From: Oligoflexia bacterium
GTDB lineage: Bacteria; Bdellovibrionota; UBA1018
NCBI GenBank assembly: GCA_903881565.1
Contig: CAIRTR010000217.1
Span: 1 to 46,656, forward strand
Length of the DNA stretch: 46,656 nucleotides
Reading direction: 5' to 3'
Positions 1 through 8,181 of the stretch are shown here, in pieces; position 1 is the stretch's first letter, and every line of letters begins with the position of its first letter. A program made the translations under genes and the position numbers. The notes under the pieces are model-generated. The model searched no databases. It was not told where the DNA came from and worked only from the letters and a program-made list of their open reading frames with translations.

Positions 1-188
1 AAGTTCGACGTCGAGCGATTTCTTTTTCTAGGTCGCCAGTGGCTATAGTTGGAGTCATAGAGGTTGGCGCACCATGCCTGAAAGTTGGTCAAATTTCCAT
101 AAAAACGATGCGGAATCAATGACTCCCCGCTTGCGCACCCCGGATACAGTGTCCCCCCCGACGTCTGATTGTTAAGGCATTCACCCAA
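1..188 (-). pseudogene. DUF1566-like fragment running off the left edge
   Basis: Read on the minus strand, this stretch is open and protein-like, with a cysteine-bearing segment followed by WCANLYDSNYSHWRP. An aromatic/Cys...W-R pattern of this kind is typical of DUF1566 (Lcl C-terminal) domains, where the next residues are usually Leu-Pro. Here the frame continues PRKRN instead, and a neighbouring frame reads LEKEIAR, so a frameshift near base 30 is possible. The frame stays open past 188, but the residues upstream of a run of eight G (on the minus strand) no longer look like protein. The only nearby in-frame start is a TTG at 188 without a good ribosome binding site. I see a partial or broken gene; the family call is an inference from a short motif. 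Confidence 0.28.
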
Positions 189-238
189 CCGCCCCCCCCA
201 ACCGAAAAGATCTATAGGCGTAAGATAGGTAGGACACA

Positions 239-682
239 ATGAAGTCAGCAATAGTAGGTCTTGTTGTCGATTACGAGAATGAGTCTCCTCGGCTTTTGGA
301 GATTATTTCGGATGATCGAGAGATAGCTGTCATTGAATCAGCTTGTGAAGAGGGAGATTCGGACCCGCTTCAAAAGCTGGAGCAAGGACGTCAGAAAGCG
401 GCAGTCGAAGAAGAGGAGTTTGCCAATTATGTAGAAGAACTTTTGAGTCAACCCTTCTTGAGACCCGAGATCCAGGCACATGGAGTCCAGTGGCTCAAGT
501 CGAAGTCAAAGATCGAACAATATCAGAGAAATGAAGCTGAAGCGGCTAAGATCATTGCAGATTATGCTTTCAAGGTCTTCGTCGAAGATCCCTCAAAAAC
601 GGATTTTTTCCTCGTAGGCCCGTCCACGCAAGTGCGAATTCGAGTCTTCAGCCTAAGGGAGAGGAGGTCGCAAGCGGCGTAG
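239..682 (+). CDS. hypothetical acidic protein, 147 aa
   Basis: I do not recognise this protein. It starts at ATG 239 behind an AGGTAGGA ribosome binding site and has no signal peptide or membrane segment, so it should be cytoplasmic. The middle is rich in Glu and Lys and looks helical (about residues 45-110). The C-terminal part (about residues 110-140) is more beta-like and ends in a basic tail. No catalytic motif stands out. It stands alone, with no gene close enough on its strand for a convincing operon. Coding is supported by the start signal, the length and the absence of a better frame. Confidence 0.55.
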   Translation: MKSAIVGLVVDYENESPRLLEIISDDREIAVIESACEEGDSDPLQKLEQGRQKAAVEEEEFANYVEELLSQPFLRPEIQAHGVQWLKSKSKIEQYQRNEAEAAKIIADYAFKVFVEDPSKTDFFLVGPSTQVRIRVFSLRERRSQAA

Positions 683-770
683 GCATATTTCTTGGCTCGG
701 CCCTTGATAAAATGCACCTCGCACGATAGAAGCTTTGTCGTTACCCAAAATTCTATCCCGGGGGGTTCCG

Positions 771-1286
771 ATGAGAAGCTCAAAGACAGGCTTAAGTCTC
801 GTTCTGGTAGGGTTGCTATTCGTTGCTACAAGCAGTTGGGCGACAACCGATGCTCCCGAATGCATGGCCAGCGGTCGTGCACTCTCGATCGATAACGGTC
901 AGGTCTTGAAATGGAAAGAATCGACCCCGAATCAGTTCCTGGCACGTGCCTACGTTGAAGGTACCGTCGTGACGGTTTACCCAGATCGTAACGGCCATGA
1001 ACATTTTGCTATCCGGATCGGAAACGAACCAACTGACATGCTTGAAGTTGTGTACAATAGCGAGTTTGGCGAAATGCCAACTCCCACCGTCGGCATGAAA
1101 GTCGAAGCCTGCGGAGACTACATTACTTCGACGGCACAAACCGAAGCCTATCCCCCTTCACCCGTGGGTGCGATCATTCACTGGGTTCACAAAAGCCCCT
1201 CGAAACACGACAGTGGCTTTGTCATGCTCGATGGCGTTCTTTACGGTTACACATTTCCACAAGGCTCTCCCAAAAAAGGCCACTAA
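771..1286 (+). CDS. secreted DUF3465-like protein
   Basis: The preferred start is ATG 771, directly behind a GGGGGG ribosome binding site. An upstream in-frame ATG at 735 would put a charged extension in front of the signal peptide. The first 24 residues form a signal peptide ending in SSWA, so the mature protein is periplasmic or exported. The body resembles DUF3465: a VEGTV strand, a PDRNGHEHF segment and the late block GAIIHWVHKSPSKHDSGF followed by a Tyr-Gly. In DUF3465 the matching region has HWTHHDP and a GW motif. That family is thought to have an OB-like fold of unknown function. The gene ends 16 bases before rnd and may be co-transcribed with it. Confidence 0.62.
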   Translation: MRSSKTGLSLVLVGLLFVATSSWATTDAPECMASGRALSIDNGQVLKWKESTPNQFLARAYVEGTVVTVYPDRNGHEHFAIRIGNEPTDMLEVVYNSEFGEMPTPTVGMKVEACGDYITSTAQTEAYPPSPVGAIIHWVHKSPSKHDSGFVMLDGVLYGYTFPQGSPKKGH

Positions 1287-1302
1287 GAATTAGGATCGCT
1301 AA

Positions 1303-2538
1303 ATGAAGACTTACCCAAAGCTGCTTTCGACGGCCCAAGAGATTGAAGACCTGGCCGCCGCACTTCGGGGCAAAGAGATCATCGCATTTGATACCGAGTT
1401 CATTCGAGAAAATACCTTTTTTCCCATTGTTGAAATCATCCAAGTCGCGACCGAGGACGAAAGTTGGCTCGTTGATGCACAAGCCTTCAAGACGGCTCAT
1501 CGACCCGGGCCTGCAGGGGGATTTGACCCTGGAATCAAGCCGCTACTCGAGATTTTCGAAGATCCAAAAATTCTCAAAATCCTGCATGCCGCGCAAGGCG
1601 ACCAGGAATGTCTGTATACGAGCTTCGCCGCTGTCGCGTCTCCTACTCTTGACACCTCCGTTGCCGCCTCCCTTTGTGGATACGGCGAAAGCATCGGCCT
1701 TGGAAAACTTCTTCATGCCTGTCTTGGGGTCACGATCAAGAAAGGCCACGCACGAACCAATTGGTCGGTGCGGCCGCTACCCGATCAATTGATGGAGTAC
1801 GCCCACGCCGACGTCATTCATCTCGTAGCGCTCGGAAAAAGACTCATGGAAGAACTGGAGACGCTGGGGCGCAAACCCTGGGCCCTTCACGCATCTTCGC
1901 GTTGGGCAGAGCGCTCGGCTTTTGAGCCTGAAATTTCGGCCATGGCCCAGAAGTATGCTCGCGGCAAGAGACTGGATGCTCGCGGTTACTCGGCACTTAT
2001 TAAACTCCTGCGCTGGCGAGAGGATCGCGTGCGACACCTCAACGTTCCCAGGCGTTGGATTGCCGATGACGCCGTCCTCCTCGATCTCGCCCATGTACGC
2101 CCCAAAGACATAGACCACCTGAGTTCCTTTCGCGGAATCAATCGAGGAGAGCTGCGCAACAGTGGCGAGGCCATCTTGGCCGCCATTCAAAATCTCAATA
2201 CCAACGACACACAAATCGATGCGGACTGGAAAGCCTTTGTGCTTGCGAGCCAAAGCGAAATCCCTTCTCCCGATGAGTCCCAGGCTCTGGATCTGCTTAA
2301 ATGCTATGTCGGGATTCTCGCTGATGAACACCGAATCGCACTCAAGCATCTCGTGGCAAGTGAGTATCTTTTACGCCTGATTCGAACCCCGGTTCTGAAA
2401 CCAGAGGATTTGGTTACGACCGGAGTGTTGACCGAAGATTCTGCGCTGCTTATCGGCGCAGAGCTACTGGCTTTCCTCCAAGGTGAATACGCACTAAAAG
2501 TCGACGGGGCACGCATTCGAGTCGTCAGAGTAAAATAA
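1303..2538 (+). CDS. rnd: ribonuclease D (DEDDy 3'-5' exoribonuclease)
   Basis: RNase D trims the 3' ends of tRNA precursors and other structured RNAs in the cytoplasm. The N-terminal half carries the DEDDy exonuclease: Exo I with D30 and E32 in AFDTEF, Exo II with D100 in HAAQGDQE, and Exo III with Y166 and D170 in YAHADV. An HRDC domain follows at about residues 220-300 (RGYSALIKLLRWRE onward), and the C-terminal 100 residues look like a second, weaker HRDC-type helical region. The length of 411 aa is slightly above the E. coli enzyme. All metal-binding residues are present, so it should be active. It lies just downstream of the DUF3465 gene. Confidence 0.92.
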   Translation: MKTYPKLLSTAQEIEDLAAALRGKEIIAFDTEFIRENTFFPIVEIIQVATEDESWLVDAQAFKTAHRPGPAGGFDPGIKPLLEIFEDPKILKILHAAQGDQECLYTSFAAVASPTLDTSVAASLCGYGESIGLGKLLHACLGVTIKKGHARTNWSVRPLPDQLMEYAHADVIHLVALGKRLMEELETLGRKPWALHASSRWAERSAFEPEISAMAQKYARGKRLDARGYSALIKLLRWREDRVRHLNVPRRWIADDAVLLDLAHVRPKDIDHLSSFRGINRGELRNSGEAILAAIQNLNTNDTQIDADWKAFVLASQSEIPSPDESQALDLLKCYVGILADEHRIALKHLVASEYLLRLIRTPVLKPEDLVTTGVLTEDSALLIGAELLAFLQGEYALKVDGARIRVVRVK

Positions 2539-2574
2539 GTAAGAAAAAGAAGTAAAAAAGAAGGACTACACTCC

Positions 2575-3891
2575 ATGGCAAATTCAGTTTCAAATCCAGT
2601 AGCAGGTTATTCCAAGGAGTTTCGAAAACGCCGTGCGGTCAATTGGCTTGCTTTGGGCTTCACCTACTCGGCCATGTACATGGGGCGGTACAACCTCTCA
2701 TTTGCAAACAAGTCCCTCTCGACGACCTACGGTTGGGATAAAACTCAAATCGGTGCGATCATCACTCCTGCGCTGCTTGTCTACGGCCTTTCGGCCATGT
2801 TTAACGGACCCATCGCCGACAAAATCGGCGGTCGCAAATCGATGCTTATTGGGGCCACGGGTGCTGTGATTTTCAACTTCTTTTTTGGGCTCGGGGCCTA
2901 TCTGGGATTCTTGGGGACCGGCACTTTTCTGTTGGGATACTTTGCAACCGTTTGGGCACTTAATTCCTATTTTCAATCCTTCAGCGCCCTTTCGCTGATC
3001 AAGGTGAACTCGGGATGGTTTCACATCAGCGAACGAGGGGTGTTTTCCGCAATTTTTGGTTCGATGATTCAAAGTGGTCGAGCTTTGATCTTCTTTATCG
3101 GCGGCGTCTTAGTCACGATCCTCCCTTGGCAATGGGTTTTCTTCGTCCCTTCTGTTCTCATTGCGATCATGGCCTTCATGACCTTTCGCTTTGTGCAAAA
3201 TGGACCCGAGGACTGTGGTTTTGATGTACTAGATGTGCAGGATGCCTCCAGCGGCGATAAGGGCGAAATTACTTTTAGCTATGTCGTTCGCAAAGTATTT
3301 ACCAACCCGGTCACCCTGACCATTGCATTTGCCGAGTTCTGCACGGGCTTTGTTCGCCACGGTTTCGAACAATGGTTTCCGCGCTACATGCTCGAAGCCC
3401 ACCATCTCTCGCTTGAGTCCGGCATTTTTCAAAAAGGCGCGGGCGCGGTGGTCATCGCCGGAATTCTAGGTGCGGTCTGTGCCGGCACACTTTCGGACTG
3501 GGTCTTTAAAGGACGAAGAGCGCCGGTCGCCTTCTTGGGCTACGTCACGCAAGTTGTTTGCTTGGGCATTGTCTGGATGGCTCCCGGAATTAATTGGATC
3601 ATTGCCGCTTTCATCTTCAACTCTTTTGCAATCAGTATCGTGCACTCGATGCTTTCCGGGACGGCGTCGATGGACTTTGGTGGAAAAAGAGCAGCAGCCA
3701 CCGCGGCCGGCTTATTCGACGGAATGCAATACGTCGGCGGATCCGTCGTCGGGATCGGAATGGGCTGGATGCTTGATAACTTCGGCTGGGGCGCCTGGGG
3801 CCCTAGTATGATTGGATTTTCCGCTATGGGCGCCATCTTGATGTTTGTCCTTTGGAACGCACGACCGGTTAGCAGCGGGTCTTCACACTAA
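2575..3891 (+). CDS. MFS transporter, organophosphate:phosphate antiporter (GlpT/UhpT-like) type
   Basis: This 438-residue integral membrane protein has the hydrophobic pattern of a twelve-helix major facilitator. The first helix region contains YMGRYNLSFANKSLS, resembling the YxxRxNxxxA signature of the GlpT/UhpT/UhpC (OPA) group. The loop after helix 2 has the MFS signature ADKIGGRKSM. OPA transporters exchange phosphorylated metabolites such as glycerol-3-phosphate for phosphate. The actual substrate cannot be read from the sequence, and a UhpC-like sensor role is possible. The start has an AGAAGGA ribosome binding site and lies 36 bases after rnd, so the two may share a transcript. Confidence 0.75.
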   Translation: MANSVSNPVAGYSKEFRKRRAVNWLALGFTYSAMYMGRYNLSFANKSLSTTYGWDKTQIGAIITPALLVYGLSAMFNGPIADKIGGRKSMLIGATGAVIFNFFFGLGAYLGFLGTGTFLLGYFATVWALNSYFQSFSALSLIKVNSGWFHISERGVFSAIFGSMIQSGRALIFFIGGVLVTILPWQWVFFVPSVLIAIMAFMTFRFVQNGPEDCGFDVLDVQDASSGDKGEITFSYVVRKVFTNPVTLTIAFAEFCTGFVRHGFEQWFPRYMLEAHHLSLESGIFQKGAGAVVIAGILGAVCAGTLSDWVFKGRRAPVAFLGYVTQVVCLGIVWMAPGINWIIAAFIFNSFAISIVHSMLSGTASMDFGGKRAAATAAGLFDGMQYVGGSVVGIGMGWMLDNFGWGAWGPSMIGFSAMGAILMFVLWNARPVSSGSSH

Positions 3892-3943
3892 TCTGGAACG
3901 GTCCCTGCATTTCTTCTTTGCGTGAACAGAGGGAGATTTGCCT

Positions 3944-4615
3944 ATGCGATTCAATATTGTCTACGTAATGCTAACCGTTCTGATTGCCGGCACAGCTGCT
4001 TGGGCTGCGGAGGATACATCTCAGCAAACTCAAGCGGAGGCCAAAGAGATCACTCGCGGATACCTTCGAGATGAAAAGGTCGCCGTGAAACCACAGATGG
4101 GAGTGGTGGCTTTTAACGAGCCATCAACAAGCAATACCGGAAGTCGTCTTGCAGCAGGGGTCACCGCAGAAATGAATGCAGTGCCTTTTGTCGATAAGAC
4201 GATGGCTGCCTGGTACGTAGGTCCCTCAACCGGACTTATTTTCTCGCACCTGGGGTCTGACACCTCGAACTTTGTGGGAACGAACCAAGATGTAGGATCG
4301 CGGGGAACACCCAGCTCCAACCTCTTGATCATCCCAACAAATCTCAAGGTAGGCTATGCGTTTACAGACTATTATCGTCTGGCTGCGCATGGCGGTGGTA
4401 ATATTATTTACCGCTCTGTTGGAAACTCGATGTTGCTCGACAAATCTGAGGTTGCCACCTCGGATTCGCAGTGGAAGTACTATCCCAATATCGGTGCCGA
4501 CTTAGATGTCGCGATTTCACCGAACTTGGCCCTGACAGTACGTCCAGACTGGACGATCACCCCTGATGACAATGTCTTCATGGGGACAGTCGCCTTGAGC
4601 GTAAACTTCAGTTAA
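3944..4615 (+). CDS. small outer-membrane beta-barrel-like protein
   Basis: I start the gene at ATG 3944, behind a GAGGGAG ribosome binding site; an in-frame TTG at 3938 is less likely. A signal peptide of about 20 residues (ending TAAWA) precedes a polar segment. After that come alternating strands with many aromatic and glycine residues, ending in VALSVNFS. A terminal phenylalanine-containing strand of this sort is typical of outer-membrane barrels. The mature protein of about 200 residues fits an 8-stranded barrel. I cannot assign a specific family or function. A strong hairpin terminator follows at 4646. Confidence 0.5.
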   Translation: MRFNIVYVMLTVLIAGTAAWAAEDTSQQTQAEAKEITRGYLRDEKVAVKPQMGVVAFNEPSTSNTGSRLAAGVTAEMNAVPFVDKTMAAWYVGPSTGLIFSHLGSDTSNFVGTNQDVGSRGTPSSNLLIIPTNLKVGYAFTDYYRLAAHGGGNIIYRSVGNSMLLDKSEVATSDSQWKYYPNIGADLDVAISPNLALTVRPDWTITPDDNVFMGTVALSVNFS

Positions 4616-4645
4616 TCTCTAGCAAGCAGAACTCCTTTGTAATCA

Positions 4646-4688
4646 CCCCGGGCTTCACGATCAAACGATCGGGGAGCCCGGGGATTTT
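4646..4688 (+). terminator. rho-independent-type terminator after the 3944 gene
   Basis: CCCCGGGCT (4646-4654) pairs perfectly with AGCCCGGGG (4675-4683). An inner CGATC/GATCG pair lies in the loop, and the stem is followed by ATTTT. It sits 30 bases after the stop codon. The T-run is short, so read-through is possible. Confidence 0.7.
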
Positions 4689-4882
4689 CGCGTTTACTGG
4701 TTTTGTCCACGTGCTTGCAAGACGCTGCCGTCAAGTTCTTGGCTATGTTAGAGCGTATTATGGCGGAATTGCGGCAGTTTATCACAGAATTGGCGCGAGG
4801 GTCCCTCAAGACACAGTTGTTTAATCCCAAGGCCCGGGATAAAATCAGGGGCAGTGTGGGTAAATAAACAATGAGGGGATCT

Positions 4883-5887
4883 ATGAAAAATTTAACAAAT
4901 GTCGTCGCGGTTTTGGGTTTTGTATTGAGTGTTGGGGTGGTGAATGTGGCGAGTGCGGAGACGCTATCATGTCCCGGAACTGCCTCAGCATTAGTGACGG
5001 TTGGTGGGAGTCTGAATGGTTTCTATTCAGCACCAGTGACAAGAAAGTTGAGTTATGCTTCTGCAAGCGTCAATAGTGCTGGTAACGCGCTTCAATGCAA
5101 CTATCAATTTGCGACCGAATTAGGTGGAACTATATACTACCCCGCCTCCGCTAATAAAACTTGTCCGGCCACTGCTGATGTAACGGTAGCACCTGTTGCA
5201 TTCAACGGTTATTTGACAAAACCATTTACCCTTAAAGGTTTCACCCTAACTAGACAATACAGTTCGCCCGACAAATTGACCTCATATTGTGAATATAAAC
5301 CGCCCCTTCAGTATGAACTCTACGAGCCTACTGCGGCGAACCCCGCATTCAAATGCGCCAACACTCCAAGTTCCCAGTCGGTAGCAACGTGCGTGGCTCC
5401 CCCCGCACCCGTGATGCCCAAAAATGCAATCTTCTCATGTCAGTTTCCCGCTAGTATGAAGTCTACCTACCCAACACTACCTGCCGGAGGGTCTTCAAAA
5501 ATTTCTTGGGCAGGACTTTCTGTTTCCCTTATTTTCGATTTTACCGGCCCAGATGAATTCAAAGCTTCTGCCGGTATTGGAAATTTGTGCAAAATTGAGA
5601 CGGGCAGCCCTAAATTTGTCTGTGCCACGGGAATCCAAGCTAAAGACCCTAAAACTAACAAAGTCGTGTTATCCAAACTGCCGTCTGAAACAACTTTTAC
5701 AATACAAGATACTTCTCCAATTGCGGGTTATGGAGTTATACCAAGCAGCAGTACTTCGATTGGCATTAATGGAAAATTGTTGGTGAATGCCCAAGGTGGG
5801 CTCACTGCCACTCTAACTGAGGTCAAGGTCTCGATAGCGGAAGGAACAATGCCAATCCTAAAGGACCTTCAGTGTACCCAATTCTAG
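4883..5887 (+). CDS. secreted cysteine-containing protein of unknown function
   Basis: I do not recognise a family. I prefer ATG 4883: the AGGGG just upstream is a ribosome binding site, and the alternative ATG 4871 would include that site in the coding sequence. The first 26 residues form a clear signal peptide ending ASA. The mature protein of about 310 residues is Ser/Thr/Pro-rich and predicted beta-rich. It has regularly spaced single cysteines, which suggests periplasmic or surface location with disulfides. The leader AGGGGATCTAT recurs in the leader of the Ig-kelch gene at 36534. A hairpin follows the stop codon. The left boundary of the htrA-IS island lies just beyond it. Confidence 0.6.
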   Translation: MKNLTNVVAVLGFVLSVGVVNVASAETLSCPGTASALVTVGGSLNGFYSAPVTRKLSYASASVNSAGNALQCNYQFATELGGTIYYPASANKTCPATADVTVAPVAFNGYLTKPFTLKGFTLTRQYSSPDKLTSYCEYKPPLQYELYEPTAANPAFKCANTPSSQSVATCVAPPAPVMPKNAIFSCQFPASMKSTYPTLPAGGSSKISWAGLSVSLIFDFTGPDEFKASAGIGNLCKIETGSPKFVCATGIQAKDPKTNKVVLSKLPSETTFTIQDTSPIAGYGVIPSSSTSIGINGKLLVNAQGGLTATLTEVKVSIAEGTMPILKDLQCTQF

Positions 5888-5914
5888 ACACACCGAAGCG
5901 AGCATAAAATAACA

Positions 5915-5958
5915 CCCCCCGGGGCCTCGAGATTAAACAATCAAAAAGTCCCCGGGGG
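5915..5958. terminator. bidirectional GC-rich hairpin
   Basis: CCCCCGGGG (5916-5924) pairs with CCCCGGGGG (5950-5958) across an A/T-rich loop. It sits just after the stop of the 4883 gene. On the minus strand it is followed by TGTTATTTTA, so it can also stop leftward transcription, such as that of the ancestral htrA whose orphan 3' end lies at 5972. Confidence 0.55.
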
Positions 5959-5971
5959 ATTGAATATAGAA

Positions 5972-6024
5972 CCTTCAACTGTACGAAAATCTTTTCTTTT
6001 TCCACTCTCTGGACATAAAGAACT
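5972..6024 (-). repeat. orphan copy of the htrA 3' end (direct repeat A, distal copy)
   Basis: This 53-base block matches 8235-8287, the last codons of htrA, at 42 of 53 positions by hand alignment, in the same orientation. Translated on the minus strand it gives VLYVQRVEKEKIFVQLK, against VLYVQRGEEEKIFVALK in the intact protease. The stop codon found in htrA is missing here, so the copy looks decayed. The homology stops one or two bases before the IS inverted repeat at 6026. Nothing else of a second htrA is present in the window. Confidence 0.85.
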
Positions 6025-6025
6025 C

Positions 6026-6050
6026 AAACTGCCCCCTTACTGTGTGGATG
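6026..6050 (+). repeat. IS left terminal inverted repeat
   Basis: It begins AAACTGCCCCC and ends TGTGGATG. It matches the complement of 7194-7218 apart from small gaps in the middle. Confidence 0.82.
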
Positions 6051-6160
6051 TTGATTCGTCGAGACAAGTAATCCCCTAGAGGGATTGCCTTTCAAAAGGC
6101 ACTTGGGCTTGTTTCTGTGCCACTTCGGTACTATTTATGATCGCAAGATTCGAAGTCGCC

Positions 6161-6967
6161 TTAATGCGATGTCAATACTTCGTTATGATATTGGACATAG
6201 ATTGCCAAGTGGAGCGCCAGTCGATCTGCGCGCTTTGTCGTGCACCAAGTCCTGCGAAAGAGTCGGTTAATATTCGCCCGGATCATGGCACAGGTGTGAT
6301 TGAGGTCAAAAAGTGGGTCATGACCTATCTTTTTTAATTCACCTTGGCCCACGACACAGCCACGCTGCCCCTTGTGAGTTTTGTGAGTTGCGTTTGGAAA
6401 ATGGGGCTTTAGCCAATTAGGATATTTTGGATTCTGATCGCTGATGATCGCTGATGATCGCTGATGATCGTGGATGATCGTGGCCCTGGGGTGAATGATG
6501 GGCTTAAGTTCTTCAAAGAGCGAGGAGGCTGCGACGGCGCGATGGTCAGCTCTACGTCCATATTTCTTAACAGAAATTCCTGCAAGCGGCCCTTTAGCGG
6601 GCATTAAGCAGACCCGAAAACCTAGAATTTTTCTGCTCTCTGGCTGGACGACAAGCGGAATGCTCAAGGGCAAACATTTTGAATGCTCAAAACTCTCCAT
6701 TTCATCAAACTGAATTGCGTTTAGCTTTGTCCCCTTGGCATGCAGATCGGTTATAGCTTGTTTCAAATATTGAGTAGCCTGCTCACCTAAAAATATGAGT
6801 TTTCGGGGCACCGTTTTGCGATTAATTCGAAGTAGTTTTGCAATTCTTCTCTTCGAGACCCCTGAGCAATACAGTTTTCTAATTGGGTCATTGAGTCTTC
6901 GTTTCTTTTGGCCAAAACAGGCCGTGAGTCTGGAAGAAGAAAATGTCCGCTCACAAGTGAGGCACAA
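6161..6967 (-). CDS. IS transposase (IS1-like DDE), probably without an intact start
   Basis: The protein has the layout of an IS1-like transposase. A CxxC zinc-ribbon (CLTC) is followed by a helix-turn-helix (about residues 35-57, SKRRIAKLLRINRKTV). The DDE core begins at DEMESFEHSK and has a second Asp region at ISDQNPKYP. Near the C-terminus is a conserved block containing NHTCAMIRANINRLFRRTW. The first usable start is TTG 6967. The same frame continues upstream with plausible family residues (VRNGYYRRSSDSKRVSRF) to 7024 and stays open to about 7066, where a TAG closes it with no ATG or GTG in between. The true N-terminus therefore seems lost. A 10-bp repeat expansion also inserts ten residues beside the second catalytic Asp. 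Confidence 0.8.
   Translation of the reverse strand: MCLTCERTFSSSRLTACFGQKKRRLNDPIRKLYCSGVSKRRIAKLLRINRKTVPRKLIFLGEQATQYLKQAITDLHAKGTKLNAIQFDEMESFEHSKCLPLSIPLVVQPESRKILGFRVCLMPAKGPLAGISVKKYGRRADHRAVAASSLFEELKPIIHPRATIIHDHQRSSAIISDQNPKYPNWLKPHFPNATHKTHKGQRGCVVGQGELKKIGHDPLFDLNHTCAMIRANINRLFRRTWCTTKRADRLALHLAIYVQYHNEVLTSH
6436..6485. repeat. 10-bp tandem repeat inside the transposase gene
   Basis: The unit GATCGCTGAT occurs three times in a row, followed by one GATCGTGGAT and a partial unit. Three units add 30 bp, so the frame is kept. The result is an in-frame insertion (IHDHQRSSAI) immediately before ISDQNPKYP of the transposase. Confidence 0.9.
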
Positions 6968-7193
6968 AAAGCGCGAAACTCTCTTCGAATCAGAAGACCT
7001 TCGATAGTAGCCATTTCGGACAATCCGCCCGACTCTTGGACTTGAGTTCGAGCTGCCGAAGCTTCCCTAATTCAATGAGCACTCAATATAAGGGCATTTG
7101 GGGTGGAATCCCGCTGAACTTATCTCTCCCATGACTCAGGTAATTGGCAATTCCTGCGCCATTTCTGAAACTTAGAAATATCTCAGACTCGCT

Positions 7194-7218
7194 CATCCAC
7201 ACTAAAGGGGGGCAGTTT
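7194..7218 (-). repeat. IS right terminal inverted repeat
   Basis: The complement reads AAACTGCCCCCCTTAGTGTGGATG, matching the left end apart from one extra C and two missing bases. Confidence 0.82.
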
Positions 7219-7226
7219 ATACCCGC

Positions 7227-8168
7227 TCACAAATCCATCGCCTGCAGCATATTCTCCCAACTACAAATAAGTATCCCGTTTTGAGAACGGTTTCTATTCT
7301 TAACCTCGCGCATTCCAACTGCAATACAACGATGAACCTTAGGATAGTACTTTCGAAAAGCGAGGAGTCCATCGAGATCGCCTTGCTGAATTTCCCCCGA
7401 TTTGACTTCAATCGCCCAGATTTTTCCGCGCAACTTTACAATAAAATCAACTTCTAATCCGTGCCGAGTGCGAAAGTACTGAATCTCGATAGGTTCATCC
7501 AAAGCGAGCGCCGAGTTGCGAAGTTGACTATAAATGAAATGTTCAAAAAGAGCCCCCATCCTATCTTGAGAGATCTCGAAGCTGCCTAACAAACCATTGA
7601 GAACACCTGCATCAAAAAAATACAGTTTAGGGTGTCGAATAACATCGGCCTCTTCGGCGCGATCAAAAACCGTAACTCGTTGAGCGATCAAGGTGTCTTC
7701 GAGAATTTCCATAAATCGGATGCAGCTACTGCGCGAAACTTTGCTTTTTGTCGCAATCTTTGAAAAATCGCAGATCTGGCCAGAGAGCTCTGCGGCAGTA
7801 CTCAAAAAACGAGCAAAACCCGGGATACACCGAGCGAGGGCCTCCGCCTGGATCTCCTCCTTAAGATAAGTGGCCGAATAAGTGCGAAGAAGCTTTGCGC
7901 AGTCAGCACGATTGGATTCGAGGTAGGGTTCGGGCAAAGTTCCAAAAGCGAGCGCCTTATTTAGGTCAAGATGATAATCAAGTTCTCGTGCACACAAACC
8001 CGCCAGTTCAAACATAAAGACCCGCCCAGGAAGAAGGTTCGCCTGCCCTTTTCGCAGTTTGCGCGCACTAGAGCCTGAGAGGTAGAATTTTGGCGGATGA
8101 GGGCGATCATCTAAGATCGCTTGGATGGTATTAAGAAGAGAGGGAACACGCCTTAAGAAGACGGACAA
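7227..8168 (-). CDS. DUF4143 AAA-type ATPase lacking its Walker A region (probable pseudogene)
   Basis: The 313-residue frame matches the C-terminal three quarters of the widespread DUF4143 ATPases (about 380-400 aa). The matching segments include the sensor-like block FYLSGSSARKLRKG, LLPGR, TYLKEEIQAEAL, the late block KLYFFDAGV, and the nuclease-like end HGLEVDFIVK...AIEVKSG. It begins only at RVPSLLN, so the P-loop and most of the Walker B region are absent. Four bases upstream, another frame starts ATG ATT GTC CGT CTT CTT (MIVRLL, at 8172), the usual N-terminal style of this family. About 70 codons between the two have apparently been deleted out of frame. DUF4143 ATPases often sit in accessory DNA; their function is poorly known. 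ATP hydrolysis is not expected here. Confidence 0.75.
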   Translation of the reverse strand: MSVFLRRVPSLLNTIQAILDDRPHPPKFYLSGSSARKLRKGQANLLPGRVFMFELAGLCARELDYHLDLNKALAFGTLPEPYLESNRADCAKLLRTYSATYLKEEIQAEALARCIPGFARFLSTAAELSGQICDFSKIATKSKVSRSSCIRFMEILEDTLIAQRVTVFDRAEEADVIRHPKLYFFDAGVLNGLLGSFEISQDRMGALFEHFIYSQLRNSALALDEPIEIQYFRTRHGLEVDFIVKLRGKIWAIEVKSGEIQQGDLDGLLAFRKYYPKVHRCIAVGMREVKNRNRSQNGILICSWENMLQAMDL

Positions 8169-8181
8169 TCATAGATTTCAC

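Larger units (their letters stand above)
6026..7218 (-). mobile_element. IS element (about 1.19 kb) with terminal inverted repeats
   Basis: The element is bounded by near-perfect inverted repeats of about 25 bp that begin AAACTGCCCCC at both ends (6026-6050 and the complement of 7194-7218). It carries a single leftward transposase-like gene. I see no target-site duplication: the bases before 6026 (AAGAACTC) and after 7218 (ATACCCGC) differ. That suggests a rearrangement or deletion after insertion. The left end abuts the orphan htrA tail, and the right end lies 8 bases from the stop of the DUF4143 ATPase. Confidence 0.82.

Noticed and set aside
5823-6005. Separate gene starting MEKEKIFVQLK on the minus strand
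   Set aside because: Its beginning is the orphan htrA tail and the remainder runs through a terminator hairpin; it has no start signal.
6436-6485. Short regular repeats as a CRISPR-like array
   Set aside because: Units are 10 bp, directly abutting with no spacers, and lie inside a coding frame.
6787-7023. Open frame with GLLIRREFRAFC overlapping the transposase
   Set aside because: It is a neighbouring frame of the transposase gene; the family-like residues are in the other frame.
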